Shown here in pieces: positions 35,401-46,339 of a stretch of DNA of 64,000 nt. The stretch is taken from assembly GCA_028023455.1 (NCBI GenBank), contig JAQFVV010012537.1, positions 994,001-1,058,000 of the forward strand. The letters run 5' to 3'. The translations under genes were made by a program, and so were the position numbers. Origin of the DNA: Epiperipatus broadwayi (taxonomy: Eukaryota > Onychophora > Udeonychophora > Euonychophora > Peripatidae). The first letter of the stretch is position 1. Every line of letters begins with the position of its first letter. The notes under the pieces were generated by a model. It did no database searches and was not told where the DNA came from. It saw only the letters and a list, made by a program, of their open reading frames with translations.

Positions 35401-36131
35401 TAATGTGAATGGAATCAGGCCTTACTCTGGCAGAATTCAGGCAATCAGAGAGTTCCCAACCTTTCACATACCAATACAAGTTAGGTCATTTTGGGGGCTG
35501 TATATATTCTACAATAAATTTTTTACAAAAACTTCGCTTTCAACATAGACCACTTCTGCAACTATTACGTAAAGCGACATCATGAAAATGGATGGAAGAG
35601 CATGAAACCAACTTCAGAATTATTAAAGAAAAGTTCTTTAACCAAGTGATGTTGGTTTATCCTGACCTAACAAAACTGTTTATTGTCCAGGTAGACAGTA
35701 GTGGGTATGGGTTGGGTGCAGTTATTATGAAATCTCAGGAAAATGATACCATGGATGTAATTTACTTTGTCAGCAGACAATTGACAGTTGCCAAGATTAA
35801 TTTCTGCATCATGAAGAAAGAAGCCTTGGCTGTGGTGTGAGCATTTTGGAGGTTCTGCCAATTCTTAATAGGATCAGAAGCAATCATTAGGACAGACTAT
35901 AAAAGCCTGGAATTCCTAAACCATGGTTATTTAACAAATAGGAGGCTTATCTGGTGGAGCCCTTTCCCCCAAAAGTTCAATTATTCCATACAGTATTGCA
36001 GAGGGACCAAAAATGTGGTGGCTGACACACTGAGCCAGAATATTGATCCTAGGGCTCAAAATCATCTGCAGATGGAAGATATCTGCTTGGAGAATATAGA
36101 ATTAGAAGAGGATGCTATAGTGGAAGAATGA
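35401..36131 (+). pseudogene. gypsy RNase H, broken
   Basis: The frame 35592-35840 has the RNase H opening FIVQVDSSGYGLGAVIM (first catalytic Asp retained) and, after it, SRQLTVAKINFCIMKKEALAVV, equivalent to the usual SRxLxxAExNYxxxEKEALAVV. The downstream part (TDYKSLEFLNH and a GTKNVVADTLSQN segment) runs in the same region to about 36060 with a stop at 35838. Follows the RT directly. Confidence 0.8.
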
Positions 36132-36960
36132 TTGAGACACCTGGGAAAAGTGCAATGGCAAAGCCCCACCTACAAAAAAATTGTTGACCAACTAGGAGTC
36201 AAATATGAAATAGGAGAAATGTTTGAAATTAACACCAGAAAGAGATACCAAGTTAAAGAAGGGGTCCTATGGTATATCACTGACCTACAAAGAGATCAGT
36301 GGAAAATGATCACACTAGAGTTCACAAGAAGGACTTATTATTTACACCTACCATTTGTATGGACATTATGGTGTTAATAAATTGGAAGGCTTATTGGAAC
36401 ATGGGTTCCACTGGCTGAATATGAGTGCCCAGGTTGTCAGCGCATGCAAAATCTGTCAGAAGATAAAACCAGCAAATGAGTCATATCAGGGCTCTTTCAG
36501 TCCTATAATTGCTAACAAGCCAAGTGACCTTATAGCTGTTGATTTTTATGGGCCATTATCAGCTTTTAAAAAAATGAAATATGTCCTAGTGGTACATGAT
36601 TTTTTTTTCCAAAATCAATTTCAGCATATACAGTGTCTCAGGCAAATATCAGGAATGCCACACGAGTCCTTGAGACATAATACTTTGAGAAAATAGGTAG
36701 ACCTAGAGTTATTTTGTCAGACCATGGTACACCTTTCACATTGTAAGAATGGCAAGAGTTGATAGATGGATCTAAAACACGTATTGTTATACATATGGAA
36801 TCCACAGTCCAACCCATATGAGCCTCTTCAGAGTATATACTGCTTTCAACCAGAGAAGATGGCTGAAACAGTTTCCTCATGTATTAAATTTTATAAATTG
36901 GACTTGTAATGAATCCACTGGCTATAAGACTTTAATTTAGAGAAGCAGTACCTTGATTAT
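36132..36960 (+). pseudogene. gypsy integrase, zinc-binding and core, broken
   Basis: The zinc-binding part reads HYGVNKLEGLLEHGFHW...VSACKICQKIK (HHCC motif with the first His nearby), followed by the core start DLIAVDFYGPLSAFKKMKYVLVVHDF with the first catalytic Asp. A later segment VILSDHGTPFT carries the second Asp region (about 36712-36745). Frame shifts near 36355, 36600 and 36700 break the gene. Confidence 0.8.
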
Positions 36961-37028
36961 ATAAATCCACATTACCCACTACTCCAGAAAATATTTAATT
37001 AAAAGATCAAGAAGAGATATGGAACAGA

Positions 37029-37277
37029 GTGAGAAAAGGAGTCGGGACTGATAAGTTTAGAAAAGGAGATACCATATGGGTCAAAGTGAACCCCATGAGG
37101 CAAACTGAAAAATACATTTTCAAAAAGTTCCAAAACTTATATGATGGATCTTATCAGATCATCCGAAAGGATGGTCTAAATGCTTTCACTTTAGAAAAAA
37201 GTGGAGAAAGGGGTATCTATAATGCTAGGTCCCTGAAACCGTATAAGACCAGGACATGGTATAAAAGGTCTCTATAA
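37029..37277 (+). pseudogene. gypsy integrase C-terminal domain
   Basis: 82 codons: KFRKGDTIWVKV, then FKKFQNLYDGSYQIIRK and a RSLKPYKTR ending. The F--GD-V-V ... GPYxI arrangement is the standard C-terminal part of gypsy integrase. It ends at a taa. No polypurine tract and no third LTR copy (tgtagtattttg) follow, so the 3' end of the element is missing or not recognisable. Confidence 0.8.
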
Positions 37278-38284
37278 AGATTGATGTATGAAGAATAAAA
37301 TAAGTTCAAACCTCTATTTTATTCTCTTCCCCTGGCCCCGGTGGTATTGTACTGTTTATTTATATATGGTACAAATCTATATTTGGCATTGTGTAATATT
37401 TAAAAAAAAACTTCAAAGAGAATAAAATGCAAAGATCATTTAAAAGACGATATTTTTAAGTATTATAAATTTTTTTTAGAAAAAAAAATGTACATTGAAA
37501 GTTAATCTTTGTTTCTTATTTATCTATGTAATTTAATCAAAATAATGTTCATATTGGAAAATACATTCAGGTTAATTAATCCAAATAGCGAAAAGAAATT
37601 CCAAACATAAAATATTATGATCAGAAACACTTTCTAACACTAATTAAAGATGGCAGAAATAATCCATGGAAAAAAAAACTTTGTAGCTGGAAAAAAAAGA
37701 AATAATGTGAAAGATTATAGAATAATAAAACAAAGAATAAAGAAAATATGTGCAAAAAGAGTGGACAACTTGGGAAAGAATCTTTTTTCACCTGTGTTTT
37801 GGGCATTTTCACATGTGCAGCATTTAATTTTGAATTAAGAATAAAATGTTTCCACTTAGATCTAAACTGAACCTATTCTCCATGTACGAGTAGAACCAGA
37901 TCATTCACTGACACCTTTTCTTACCTTGCCCCAATCCTGATCAGAGATATGGAAGAAATGAAACCATAAATAACAGAAATGAAAACATAAATAATAGTAC
38001 TGCGGACTATCCATCGAAAGGAATCAGACTACTAAGGAGATTAATCACCTACGTAAACAATTGAAGCTTACCAGTAAGTTAATGGCCATAACTTCTTTCT
38101 ACATAAAAGATTTGCAAACTGAATTTTAAATAATAAACTATTAGTTATCTATTACTTCAAAATAAGATATTTGAATTCAAATGGTTAAAATAACTATCTG
38201 AGTGTACATATGTTTCTTTCCAATATTATAAATGTTATTATTATAGCTGTTTAAATTCTTATGTGTTATAATAAATATTTACTA
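37278..38284. other. Fibrillin intron, nothing recognised
   Basis: AT-rich. 37870-38050 is less AT-rich and includes gaaaccataaata repeated twice (about 37969 and 37983); the same 14-mer core occurs at 54168 before a (gat)n tail. No ORF of note. Confidence 0.4.
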
Positions 38285-39490
38285 CTAATACAATAAAAGT
38301 GTAACAACAAGAGAAAAAAATAACCTATATTTTGTGGAAATAGATAAATCTCTCCCATATCTCAAAATACAGCCCATCTTTCTGTATGCTTTATTAATAA
38401 TATATTTAATATGTGCATTAAAAGTAAAATTATTACAAAATATAACTCCCAAATCAGATACCATCTCTTTATATTTAATAACCCTATTCTCAATTTTATA
38501 TTGATAAACAGATTTTTCAGTTTTATTAGTATAGGAAACAATGCATGTTTTATTAATATTAATCTCCATATTGTTATACTTACACCATATAATAAAATTA
38601 TATCCTTTTGAAGCTCAATATGATCACTATAAGTAATAATTCTTTTAAAAAACTTACAATCATCAGCATAAGTAAGTATCATACTATTTTTTATACTATG
38701 ATCAAGATCACACATAAATATTAAAAAGTAATGGTGCTAATATTCCACCCTGAGGAACACCTATCATATTATCAAAAAAAAGAGAATTGGTTTTTTCCAT
38801 ATGCACATAAGATTTACGACCCCTCAAATAATTGGAAAACCACTCAACTAAATGAGGACTAACTCAACATTTTAAGTTTATACAATAGTCTAATATAAGA
38901 AACTTTGTCAAATAATTCTTGTGTATGGAACTTCAATCTGATTAATATTCAATCAAGAATATATAATGTTGAAAAAAGATTTAATAAATTAATAATGGGA
39001 GAAGGTCAAATTATTAAAACAGTATTAAAAGAAAGAAGAATATTGAAAGATATGTTATTGTTGAAAAAGTTGATTGATGGGGAAATTGATGTCACTAACT
39101 GTATATCAAAAATAGAATTGAAAGTACCTAGTCATTTATTAAGAGAAATGCAAACTTTCAAGGTTAGTATATGTAAAAATAATTTCTTTAGTAAGTCAGT
39201 TATTAATAGATTGCAAATGGTATATAATGTAACCTTTAATAATATTGATATTTTTTGTGATCAATTTGTTATGAATGTTAGAAAACAACTAAATTTATAG
39301 TTATTAACATGTATGTGTATTTAATCTTATTTATGTAGTTTGTATTTGCTTATAGTTGTTTTTTTTTTATTATTATTATTGTTTTTTTTTTTGTTTTCTT
39401 TATTGTGTATTTCTGTTAAAGTGTAAATGTTGAAATGCACATAATAAATTGATATTGAATTGAATTGAATTATTATTATTATTATTAATA
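38285..39490. mobile_element. Jockey/CR1-like LINE with inverted 5' half
   Basis: Left part, minus strand (about 38920 to 38285): reverse transcriptase pieces FDKVSYIRLLYKL, then PHLVEWFSNYLRGRKSYV, MIGVPQGGILAPLLFNIY, ILTYADDCKFF, and VSDLGVIF...HIKYIINKAYRKMG up to RLFFSLVVTLLLY. Right part, plus strand (38913-39300): SCVWNFNLIN, VEKRFNKLIM and the Arg-rich C-terminal region ending RKQLNL-stop, followed by a 3' UTR and an attgaattgaatt(att)n tail ending near 39487. The protein end of the inverted part (LLLY) is the residue block expected immediately before the plus-strand start (VW). This is the arrangement produced by twin priming. Confidence 0.8.
38905..39300 (+). pseudogene. LINE RT C-terminal region (sense half)
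   Basis: 131 codons, open. It corresponds to the thumb and C-terminal region of a Jockey/CR1-type LINE ORF2: VEKRFNKLIM is the usual E-xQ-xFT-x-I helix, and KERRILKDMLLLKKLIDGEIDV the RR-xDL-xLYKxLxG-DV block. There is no catalytic site; those residues lie on the opposite strand to the left. It does not encode a stand-alone protein, despite being one of the longer open frames in the window. Confidence 0.75.
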
Positions 39491-40109
39491 AAAAAAAAAA
39501 GAAGTAAGTTAAAGGGTAAAAGTGAAACAAAGAAATTAAAAGAATTAGGTCATCAATATTTTTTTAAAAAAATAAAGGGAAAAAATATATATATAACTCA
39601 TGAAATGGTTAATAATTAGTTGAAAATTAGTTAAAAGGCTGTAAAGACTTTTATTTTTAAAAAGAATGTAAAAGAAAGGTAATAATGAATAAAGATTGAA
39701 AGACAAAAAAGAAGGGGAAGGGGGTGTATAACAAAATATGTCTCTTTTTCTCTTCAAAATCACTTATTTGAAAAAAAAAAGGTAAATAAAAGTTATTAGA
39801 AACGTATAGGCAAATAAAAAGATATTAGAAAGTTATGATATTAAAAACATTGTAAAAAAAGTAAATTTAAATGTAAATTTTATTAAAATGTGAAACTTGT
39901 ACAAATTTTTCATCATAGATCTGTATAAGATAAAAAAATAAATGTGTGTAAGGACATATTTTCTAATTAGTGGCATTCCAGTAAACAATAGCCGGCAAAT
40001 CTATAAATAAGGCAGATCAAGATTATTAATCAGTTGATTTTGGATTTTTCTGTTATCAGATTTGTTTAAAGAACTAAAGCATGGAGACGAGCATTTTTGA
40101 GCAATATTA
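39491..40109. other. A-rich intron sequence
   Basis: Purine-rich on the plus strand with many A runs and a ggggaagggggtg tract at 39713-39726. No gene or recognised repeat. Confidence 0.4.
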
Positions 40110-40465
40110 GTGGGCTTATGTCTGTTAATATGTATGGCTAGTGGCCCTAAATAGGTGTTTGCTCGGTCTTTACCCATCTGAATTTGAACTCACCCATGAA
40201 AGAACATGTGCTGCCTTGCCTGCTATATAGATTGCCTTATTAACTGTGCTATGCCTGAAGAAAAGAATGAATGCTGCTAAGAAACAGGAAAGCAAGAAAG
40301 AAGGAGACTAAACCAACTGCAACGGATCACAATATAATAACCCAGCCAGCCAGAGTGTCTAGTGAAGAATAAATCGTCTCTGCAAAAGAAGTGGATACTT
40401 CCCACCGGACGGTCTATAAAGTGCTGGATGTCTAATAACCTAGGTAAACATTTTTCTATCAAACA
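40110..40465 (-). repeat. SINE-like repeat copy 1
   Basis: Read on the minus strand it has a tRNA-like head: an A-box-like tagcacagttaataagg (40254-40238) and a B-box-like gagttcaaattc (40191-40180), spaced about 50 bases apart. It shares blocks with 46340-46620: atggct-g-ggccct, the B-box part, and gcaaaagaagtgga...cccaccggacggtc. Both copies are less AT-rich than their surroundings and end near cctaggtaaa. A second short fragment (gctggatgtctaataa) recurs at 40953-40968. Confidence 0.5.
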
Positions 40466-41410
40466 TGCATCTATTGATTTAGTTCATATCAAAAAGGAAA
40501 TAGACTAGTTTAAAATTGTACAATATTTAAAAAAAGGAAAAAAAAACTATTACTAGAGAAGTATATTTTGTTAGATAAAGTAACAATTACTTTACGCTGG
40601 ACTTATTTTGTAATATAATGATATTATTTCCATACTTATAGATTTATTTATTATTTTAGATGTTTTAACTTATTATGTCATTTAACTTGATATTTTTTTC
40701 TTTCTTAATTAAACTTTATCACTGCTAAAAAAATAATTGTCTTGCTTAATTCTTTTTTCACCAAGTGAATGAATAACAGTAGCAAATTAAATCTAGGTAT
40801 TAAAACTTATGTGGTTAACTTTAGATTTAAACAAAATAAGGGGACAAATAAGAGAAGAAAGGTGGAAAAACAAAGAAGGAGGAGAAGGGCTATATACTTA
40901 TATTCTTCTGTTACCATGATAATTTCCGAGAAAAATTTATAAATATTTAAGCGCTGGATGTCTAATAAAGCATTCCTTATGAATAATTATGTCCAGCAGC
41001 CAAGGGGCATCTGACCGGGAAATATAACATTGGAATAATATGCACATATTTTTTCAGGGTTCAGTCAGGAATATAAACTTAAAAGCTAATTAGGTTTGTA
41101 TTTGCTTATTGCTTGACGTAACAGTAAATATTGAATAATTAAATATAACAAAAGCTGTTACAATATATATGCAAAGCTTCAGTAGATCAAATATCTACAT
41201 AGTATTTAAAAATTTAGTCAGAGAGAAACTGAGATTATAGAATCATAAATAATAATTGAATATTTTTGTACTTAGAAAAATGTTTTGTCATATGACAAGT
41301 CTTAAAAGATCACTAAAATATTAGGAGAAAAAGTCTGATTTAATCTTTATTTTCAAATGGAAATAAAAGAATGAATACTAACATATTTTCCCTGGAATCA
41401 AAAATATTTA

Positions 41411-41527
41411 TAAAACAGGCAAAACTCTTCATACAGTAGTGCTACTCAGTGCAAACCAGGGTAATCAATAGATGCCAGAAGACTTGCACTGAGTGGCACT
41501 ACTGTATGGAGAGTTTTGCCTGTTTTA
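41411..41527. repeat. Near-perfect hairpin (short foldback)
   Basis: Arms of 44 bases, 41411-41454 and 41484-41527, are inverted copies with two mismatches; the loop is 29 bases. The arms begin taaaacaggcaaaactct. The loop piece aatcaatagatgcc also occurs in the dispersed repeat family at 43.2 and 52.4 kb. Size and TA at the edges suggest a minimal MITE; RNA from either strand would form a long hairpin. Confidence 0.9.
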
Positions 41528-41867
41528 ATAACAGTTATGAGAAAGTATAAGAAATGGTGATCATAAAGTATAAGAAATGGTGATCATATGATGTTTAGTG
41601 GTTTTATATTTATAAAATGGGGGGGGGGGACATTAGTAGATAAAAGATTTGTTAATGCTACGTAGTTCTCTGAACAAGATACATCCTTTACATAATATCA
41701 GATTGCTCTTTAAAATAATAAATTTATAATAATTCATTAGATGCCAGATGATACTACTGAATATATTATTATTCAATGTTGTACTATACAAAAATTTGTA
41801 GAATATTTGTGAGGAGCTTTTTGAATTTTTTTGAATCATGTACTTGGATCTCTTGTATAATGTACCT

Positions 41868-42060
41868 TTTTTCTAGCAGCTGCTTTTTATTTTTTGTTAT
41901 ACTATCAAACTATGGGCCAAATTGAAAATTTAAAAATTTTTTTAATCCAAACTTATTTGCTTGCATAGTTATATATATATCTGAAACTTGTTCAATTTCT
42001 ACATATGGTGACTATTTTTTAATAATCTTAGTCATCTTTATTCTTTGGCCAGAATTGGTG
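41868..42060 (+). repeat. Copy of dispersed intron repeat family
   Basis: Blocks ctagcagctgctttttatttt, ttatactatcaaactatgggccaaattgaaa and aatttctacatat...ctttattcttt-g-cagaattggt. The first two recur at 43391-43445 and the last at 52450-52497. It directly abuts the 5' end of the RTE fragment at 42061. Confidence 0.55.
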
Positions 42061-42725
42061 ATGTATTGATTATGATGAGTTAGAAGAAGTTAACAGCTAC
42101 AAATCCCTTGGTCAGATTATCAATACAGATGGAAACATAATGGATGAAATTAATCATAGAATTAAATTTAATTGGAATGCTTTTGGTAGAAATAACTTTA
42201 TACTAAAAGGAAATATGCCTATGGGTTTGAAAAGGAAGATTTTTAATAAATGTGTTTTATCAGTTCTTACTTATGGATCTGAGACTTGGACATTTAATAG
42301 AAGAGAAATACAGAGAATGGATCTGAGACTTGGACATTTAATAGAAGAGAAATACAGAGACTTCAGACCACTCAAAGAAGTATGGAGAGATGCATGTTGG
42401 GAGTAACAAAAAGAGATCGAAAACACAGTGGGTAAGAAAACAAACAGGTGTTACTGATTTCATTGAAAAAATTAAAAGACTGAACTGGAGTTGGGCTGGA
42501 CATATTACTAGAAGAGATGATAATAGATGGACAATTGAAATCTTAAACTGGATTCCAAGAGATTGTAAAAGACCCAGAAAGAGACCACATGTGAGATGGT
42601 TGGATAAAATAAAAAAGTGTGCAAGAGTGATGTGTAGAAGAGAAGCTAAAGATCGGAGAAGATGGATTGAGCTTGGAGAGACTTTCATCCTGCAGTGGAT
42701 TGATAATGATTAATGATGATTGTTG
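42061..42725 (+). mobile_element. RTE-like LINE, 3' fragment
   Basis: Only the last third of the RT: DYDELEEVNSYKSLGQIINT, then HRIKFNWNAFGR and LTYGSETWTFNRR, followed after a frameshift by the frame 42390-42713 (LNWSWAGHITRRDDNRWT..., ending FILQWIDND). A 44-bp tandem duplication (42273-42316, 42317-42360) inside the SETW region causes a frame change, since 44 is not a multiple of 3. The 3' end is tgataatgattaatgatgatt. It lies about 120 bases from the second fibrillin exon. Confidence 0.85.
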
Positions 42726-42846
42726 ATCATTAAATAATTTATTTAAAATAATCAAATGCTTTATGATAACAATTAAAAATATACTATCTAGTATAAAAAT
42801 AAAAAAAAGAAAGCATTTCATTTAAAGAAGATAAAACAGATTTTAC

Positions 42847-42969
42847 CTCCACAACTAATCAAATCTTTTAAGAGCATATAACCAGGAGTACAAGTACAAA
42901 AAAAGCTTCCAGGTGTATTTGTACACGTTGATTGACAGCCACCATTATTTATAGAACATTCATCAATAT
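42847..42969 (-). CDS. FBN: Fibrillin exon, cbEGF domain (2nd in window)
   Basis: 123 bases, 41 codons, after a ...ttttag acceptor and ending GGA G|gtaaaa, phase 1 on both sides. Starts DIDECSINNGGC, with six cysteines, CTNTPGSFFC and GYMLLKDLISC. The NGGC start with only three residues to the third cysteine (CQSTC) is the hallmark of fibrillin-1 cbEGF15 (xxNGGCxxxC); most other fibrillin cbEGFs have a longer gap. Calcium ligands and the hydroxylation consensus are intact. The intron to the next exon (19027) is 23.8 kb. Confidence 0.93.
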
Positions 42970-43205
42970 CTAAAAAAAACAACAACAAATAAATCAGCAA
43001 TAAAATATTAAACATTATCAAATAATGCTTTCTATTCTATCACTATATTAATCAAATATTTAACCAAATATATATTTAACTGTAATAAAGCACATACATT
43101 AATTATTTATCTGTTATAAACACATACATCAATTATTTAACTATCTAGCTTTTATTATAATTTTGGCAAAACATTTCAACACCCACACATGTTATCTACT
43201 CTTTT

Positions 43206-43690
43206 GATATATTGTCTAAGCTTTAGCAATCAAAAGATGCAAGATAATAATGCTTAATAAATCCCTATCCAGGTGCTGTCCTATCCAAATATTTCTAAAA
43301 CAGTTTTTAGCTTATGGGTTTCATCAGTGAGGAACTTTTGGAATTATTTTTAAATTGTATTTAGTTCTAATACATCTTTCCTCTAGCAGTCAATATTTAA
43401 GTTTTTATTATACTATAAAGCTATAAGCCCAAATTGAAAAACTTTTTTATTTTTTTCAATCCAAATCTATTTGCTTGATTAGTTAACCTGGTAGCATGAA
43501 AGTACAGTAAAAACAGCTGCTAGAGCAAAGATGCATTAAATACAAAAAGTCCATGTGCATTGTTAAAAAAAAATACACAAAACTCCTCACTAATGAAAGC
43601 TTTAAGCTAAAAACTAATCTGGGGATATTTTGATAGCACAACACTGAATAAGAACTTAATAAGTATCATACTAGCATTATTAAGCCCTAA
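43206..43690. mobile_element. Imperfect foldback element
   Basis: Left arm 43206-43480 and right arm 43490-43690 are diverged inverted copies of each other: left agtttttagctt / gtttcatcagtgagg / catctttcctctagcag pair with right (minus strand) agtttttagctt / ctttcattagtgagg / catctttgctctagcag in the same order. Individual arm pieces recur at 19165-19300, 41868-42060 and 52337-52690, so this appears to be the most complete member of the dispersed family. No ORF. Confidence 0.65.
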
Positions 43691-44261
43691 AACTGGTGGC
43701 ATAATAATAGTGAGAAGAAAAAAAGAATTTGCTAAGGAATTGCAATATGTATAAGTTAAAATCATATGATATTTTGTTGGTCACACAATAAAAAAGTCAT
43801 TTAAATAGTTAATCTCAATTTTATAGAAGAAATGATTTTTTAGAGCAAATTTTTAATCACTTCTATATGTATCATTTTTTTAATTGTTAAATTTTTAATA
43901 TAAATATTTTACTTTCAATTAATTTTTTTTTGTTTTTGAGATGTTACATGATCAGTTTTATATTTTTTCAAAAACTAATTTAAAAACAAATTTGCTTTTA
44001 TCTAAAACAAGATGTTTTTTTTCCTTCTGAATATGGTTTTTTTTTTTTTTAAGTTAAAAAAAAACAAAAACAAAGAATCAGAAGTTAAACTATTAGACAA
44101 AACAAAGACTTGGATATAACACAATGGTTATATCTAGGTTTAGCTAAAAAATATTTCTAATATAAGTGAAATCTTTTCACATATACTGTATATTAATCAA
44201 TATGCCTTTGGAAATTTTTTTTATACACAGTGATTATAAATAAAATAGAAATTCATATAAC
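43691..44261. other. Fibrillin intron, nothing recognised
   Basis: AT-rich with T runs at 43922 and 44038; no coding or RNA feature. Confidence 0.4.
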
Positions 44262-44265
44262 ATTA

Positions 44266-44739
44266 CAATACTAGCCAAAAAACAAATTTTTACTAAAATT
44301 TTTCCACTAAGATAGTTTTTCATTTATTAACAAATAGACCTTTTCAAGTGAAATTCAATAAAAGAACATATAACATATATATACAAAGAATGTCTTTATG
44401 AGATTGATGGTCTCACCTTCAAAAAGTTTTATAAACTTAATACTAGTCATAAAATAATATTTGACAATGCAGAGGTTAATCTTTTATGAAAAAATGTGGT
44501 ATTGAAAAGAAAAGAAACTCTGATGATAAAACTTTTTAAGGTCATCATTCTCATGAAGACATCCTTTGATGTTAAATGAAATTGGTTTTTGAAGTGAATA
44601 ATGGGAAGACTATTTTGTTTTGTATATATATGATGAATGTTTTTTTGAATTTCATTTGAAAAAGTCTATTTATTAATAGATAAAACCATGGTTGTGGAGG
44701 AATTTTAATAATTAATTTTTTTTTTTTTGGTTAGTATTG
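44266..44739. mobile_element. Tc1-like MITE (foldback)
   Basis: 474 bases between TA dinucleotides (44264-44265, 44740-44741). Ends are inverted repeats caatactagccaaaaaa and, on the minus strand, caatactaaccaaaaaa. Almost the whole element is an imperfect inverted repeat: atagaccttttcaagtgaaa (44335) pairs with the minus strand of 44650-44672, and atgagattgatgg/aaaaagttttat with 44530-44565. CA-T-CTxGCCAAAAA ends with TA target are the Tc1 type as I recall it. No transposase remains. Confidence 0.75.
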
Positions 44740-44819
44740 TAATAGTGATTATAGTACCATAGAAAAAAAAAAATCAACTTAAATATGTCTTATTTATTTA
44801 ATGAACAAGGATAAAATGT

Positions 44820-45005
44820 TGAATCATTCAAAAGATCATATGACATTTGAACACCAGAAATGACAACAAATTGAGTTTCAATATAAAAAGTTTTAAATCT
44901 TGAATCTGCACAAAAATTGACAAAGCAAAAAGTTTTACACAACCCTGGATTTGAACTCAGGTTTGCAGGCATAGCAAATGGTTCACTATCATTGCACCAT
45001 AAATC
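44820..45005 (-). repeat. tRNA-derived SINE-like element
   Basis: On the minus strand from 45005 a degenerate tRNA-like head is read: an A-box-like tggtgcaatgatagtg and a B-box gagttcaaatcc (44959-44948) inside a T-arm-like cctgagttcaaatccagg. A non-tRNA body follows to about 44820. The cloverleaf is imperfect, so a functional tRNA gene is unlikely. Confidence 0.5.
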
Positions 45006-46339
45006 CTACTATTTATTTAATTAAACTATAAAAATGATCACACTTTTTCTTTTTAGCATTATATAGATAATATTATTTAATTTTGTTTGTGCATGTATTG
45101 TATAGATTGTAAGTAAAATAGATCTCATAATTATGTAAATATATAGATTGTTTCTGAATTAATTATCTTAATTTAAATATATTCTAAAAAAAAACCTACA
45201 TACACTAATATTAATAATTTGCAAATATAATAACCAGACTATCATGTAAATGGATCACTTATATGCAACAGATTGGACACATATAAAATCCCTAGTCTAA
45301 AACTAAGAAGGGAAGAGAGATGTTAATTAATGCATAAAAAGTGGGCGTGCTAAGTAAGCACAAAGAAAATTTGCAAAAAAGTATAATCCATTTTAGTTTT
45401 AATAACAGATTGTTGGCTAAAATAAAGCATTGTTAGCTAAAGTAAAACATTGAACTAATAGAAGCATAATTATTCCAGAAAGCACACACACATATATTGT
45501 GATGATCGCACAGACTGCGACCACACATATAGATATTTAACATTTAAATAATATTAAATATTATGTTTTGGGAACACTAGCAAAAGAATTTAAATTTATG
45601 AAAAAAGAATGTTTTAATTAATAAGAGAGGGAATTAGAATCGAAAAGATTCTTATCTTTTATCCTCCAAAGTCAAGATTTTGAAAAATAAAAAAATAATT
45701 AAAGTTAGAAATACTGAAATTGTATATTAGTAAAATTAATAGTGAGAATGAAATATAAATGAAATACAAACTAAAATATGATCTAGAAGAAAAGGTAAAG
45801 AAAGTTTGAAGGGTTTAAGTCAAAGTAAAATAGAAATTTAAAACATGACCAAAAGATAAGGATCTGGGTCATAAAAGTACACATTTGACAATAAAATGAA
45901 ATGTATGTATGGAGTATGTACGAAGTATGGCAAAGACAGCAACAATTATTAATGCTTGTCAAAATAAAAATTTTATTAAAAAAAAAATCTGCATAATTAA
46001 AAGAAAAAAAAAAAGAAAGAAATGCAATAGTGCTATGAGATTGTGTAAAAGCAAATCTATATAAATGGCCAATGTCGTATTCAGAAAAAGGAAAGGTGTG
46101 AAGAAAAGCTAAAAACAAAGGATCGAAAGAATAAAGGACTGTGAAATTTTTTTTAATTAAAAAAATTATTAGGAGAGCTAAAGACTTTTTGTCGAGATGT
46201 TGGTGGAAGCACTGCTCTAGAAAATAAGTAGATATAATCAGGAGAAACGCAAACCTAAGAGAAAACCCAGATACATGGTGGAAGGACTCCAATGTAAGAA
46301 GAAATAAATTAAATGAACAAGATATGATTTATAACATCG
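45006..46339. other. AT/purine-rich intron sequence
   Basis: No feature supported. The 169-codon minus-strand frame at 46292-45783 is the longest uninterrupted one nearby but is Phe/Leu/Tyr-rich, the mirror of a purine-rich plus strand, and has no domain I recognise; I treat it as chance. Confidence 0.4.

Noticed and set aside
38285-39300. Two oppositely oriented genes
   Set aside because: The pieces are complementary halves of one LINE reverse transcriptase, so an inverted insertion is the simpler reading.
19028-42846. Further fibrillin exons in the 23.8-kb intron
   Set aside because: No minus-strand D-x-D/N-E-C start with AG before it was found, and the flanking domains already match consecutive cbEGFs.
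44945-45005. Functional tRNA gene
   Set aside because: A and B boxes are present but the acceptor and anticodon stems do not pair well; a SINE head is more likely.
45783-46292. 169-codon minus-strand ORF resembling a membrane protein
   Set aside because: It is the complement of a purine-rich tract; composition alone gives Phe/Leu/Tyr, and no domain or splice context supports it.
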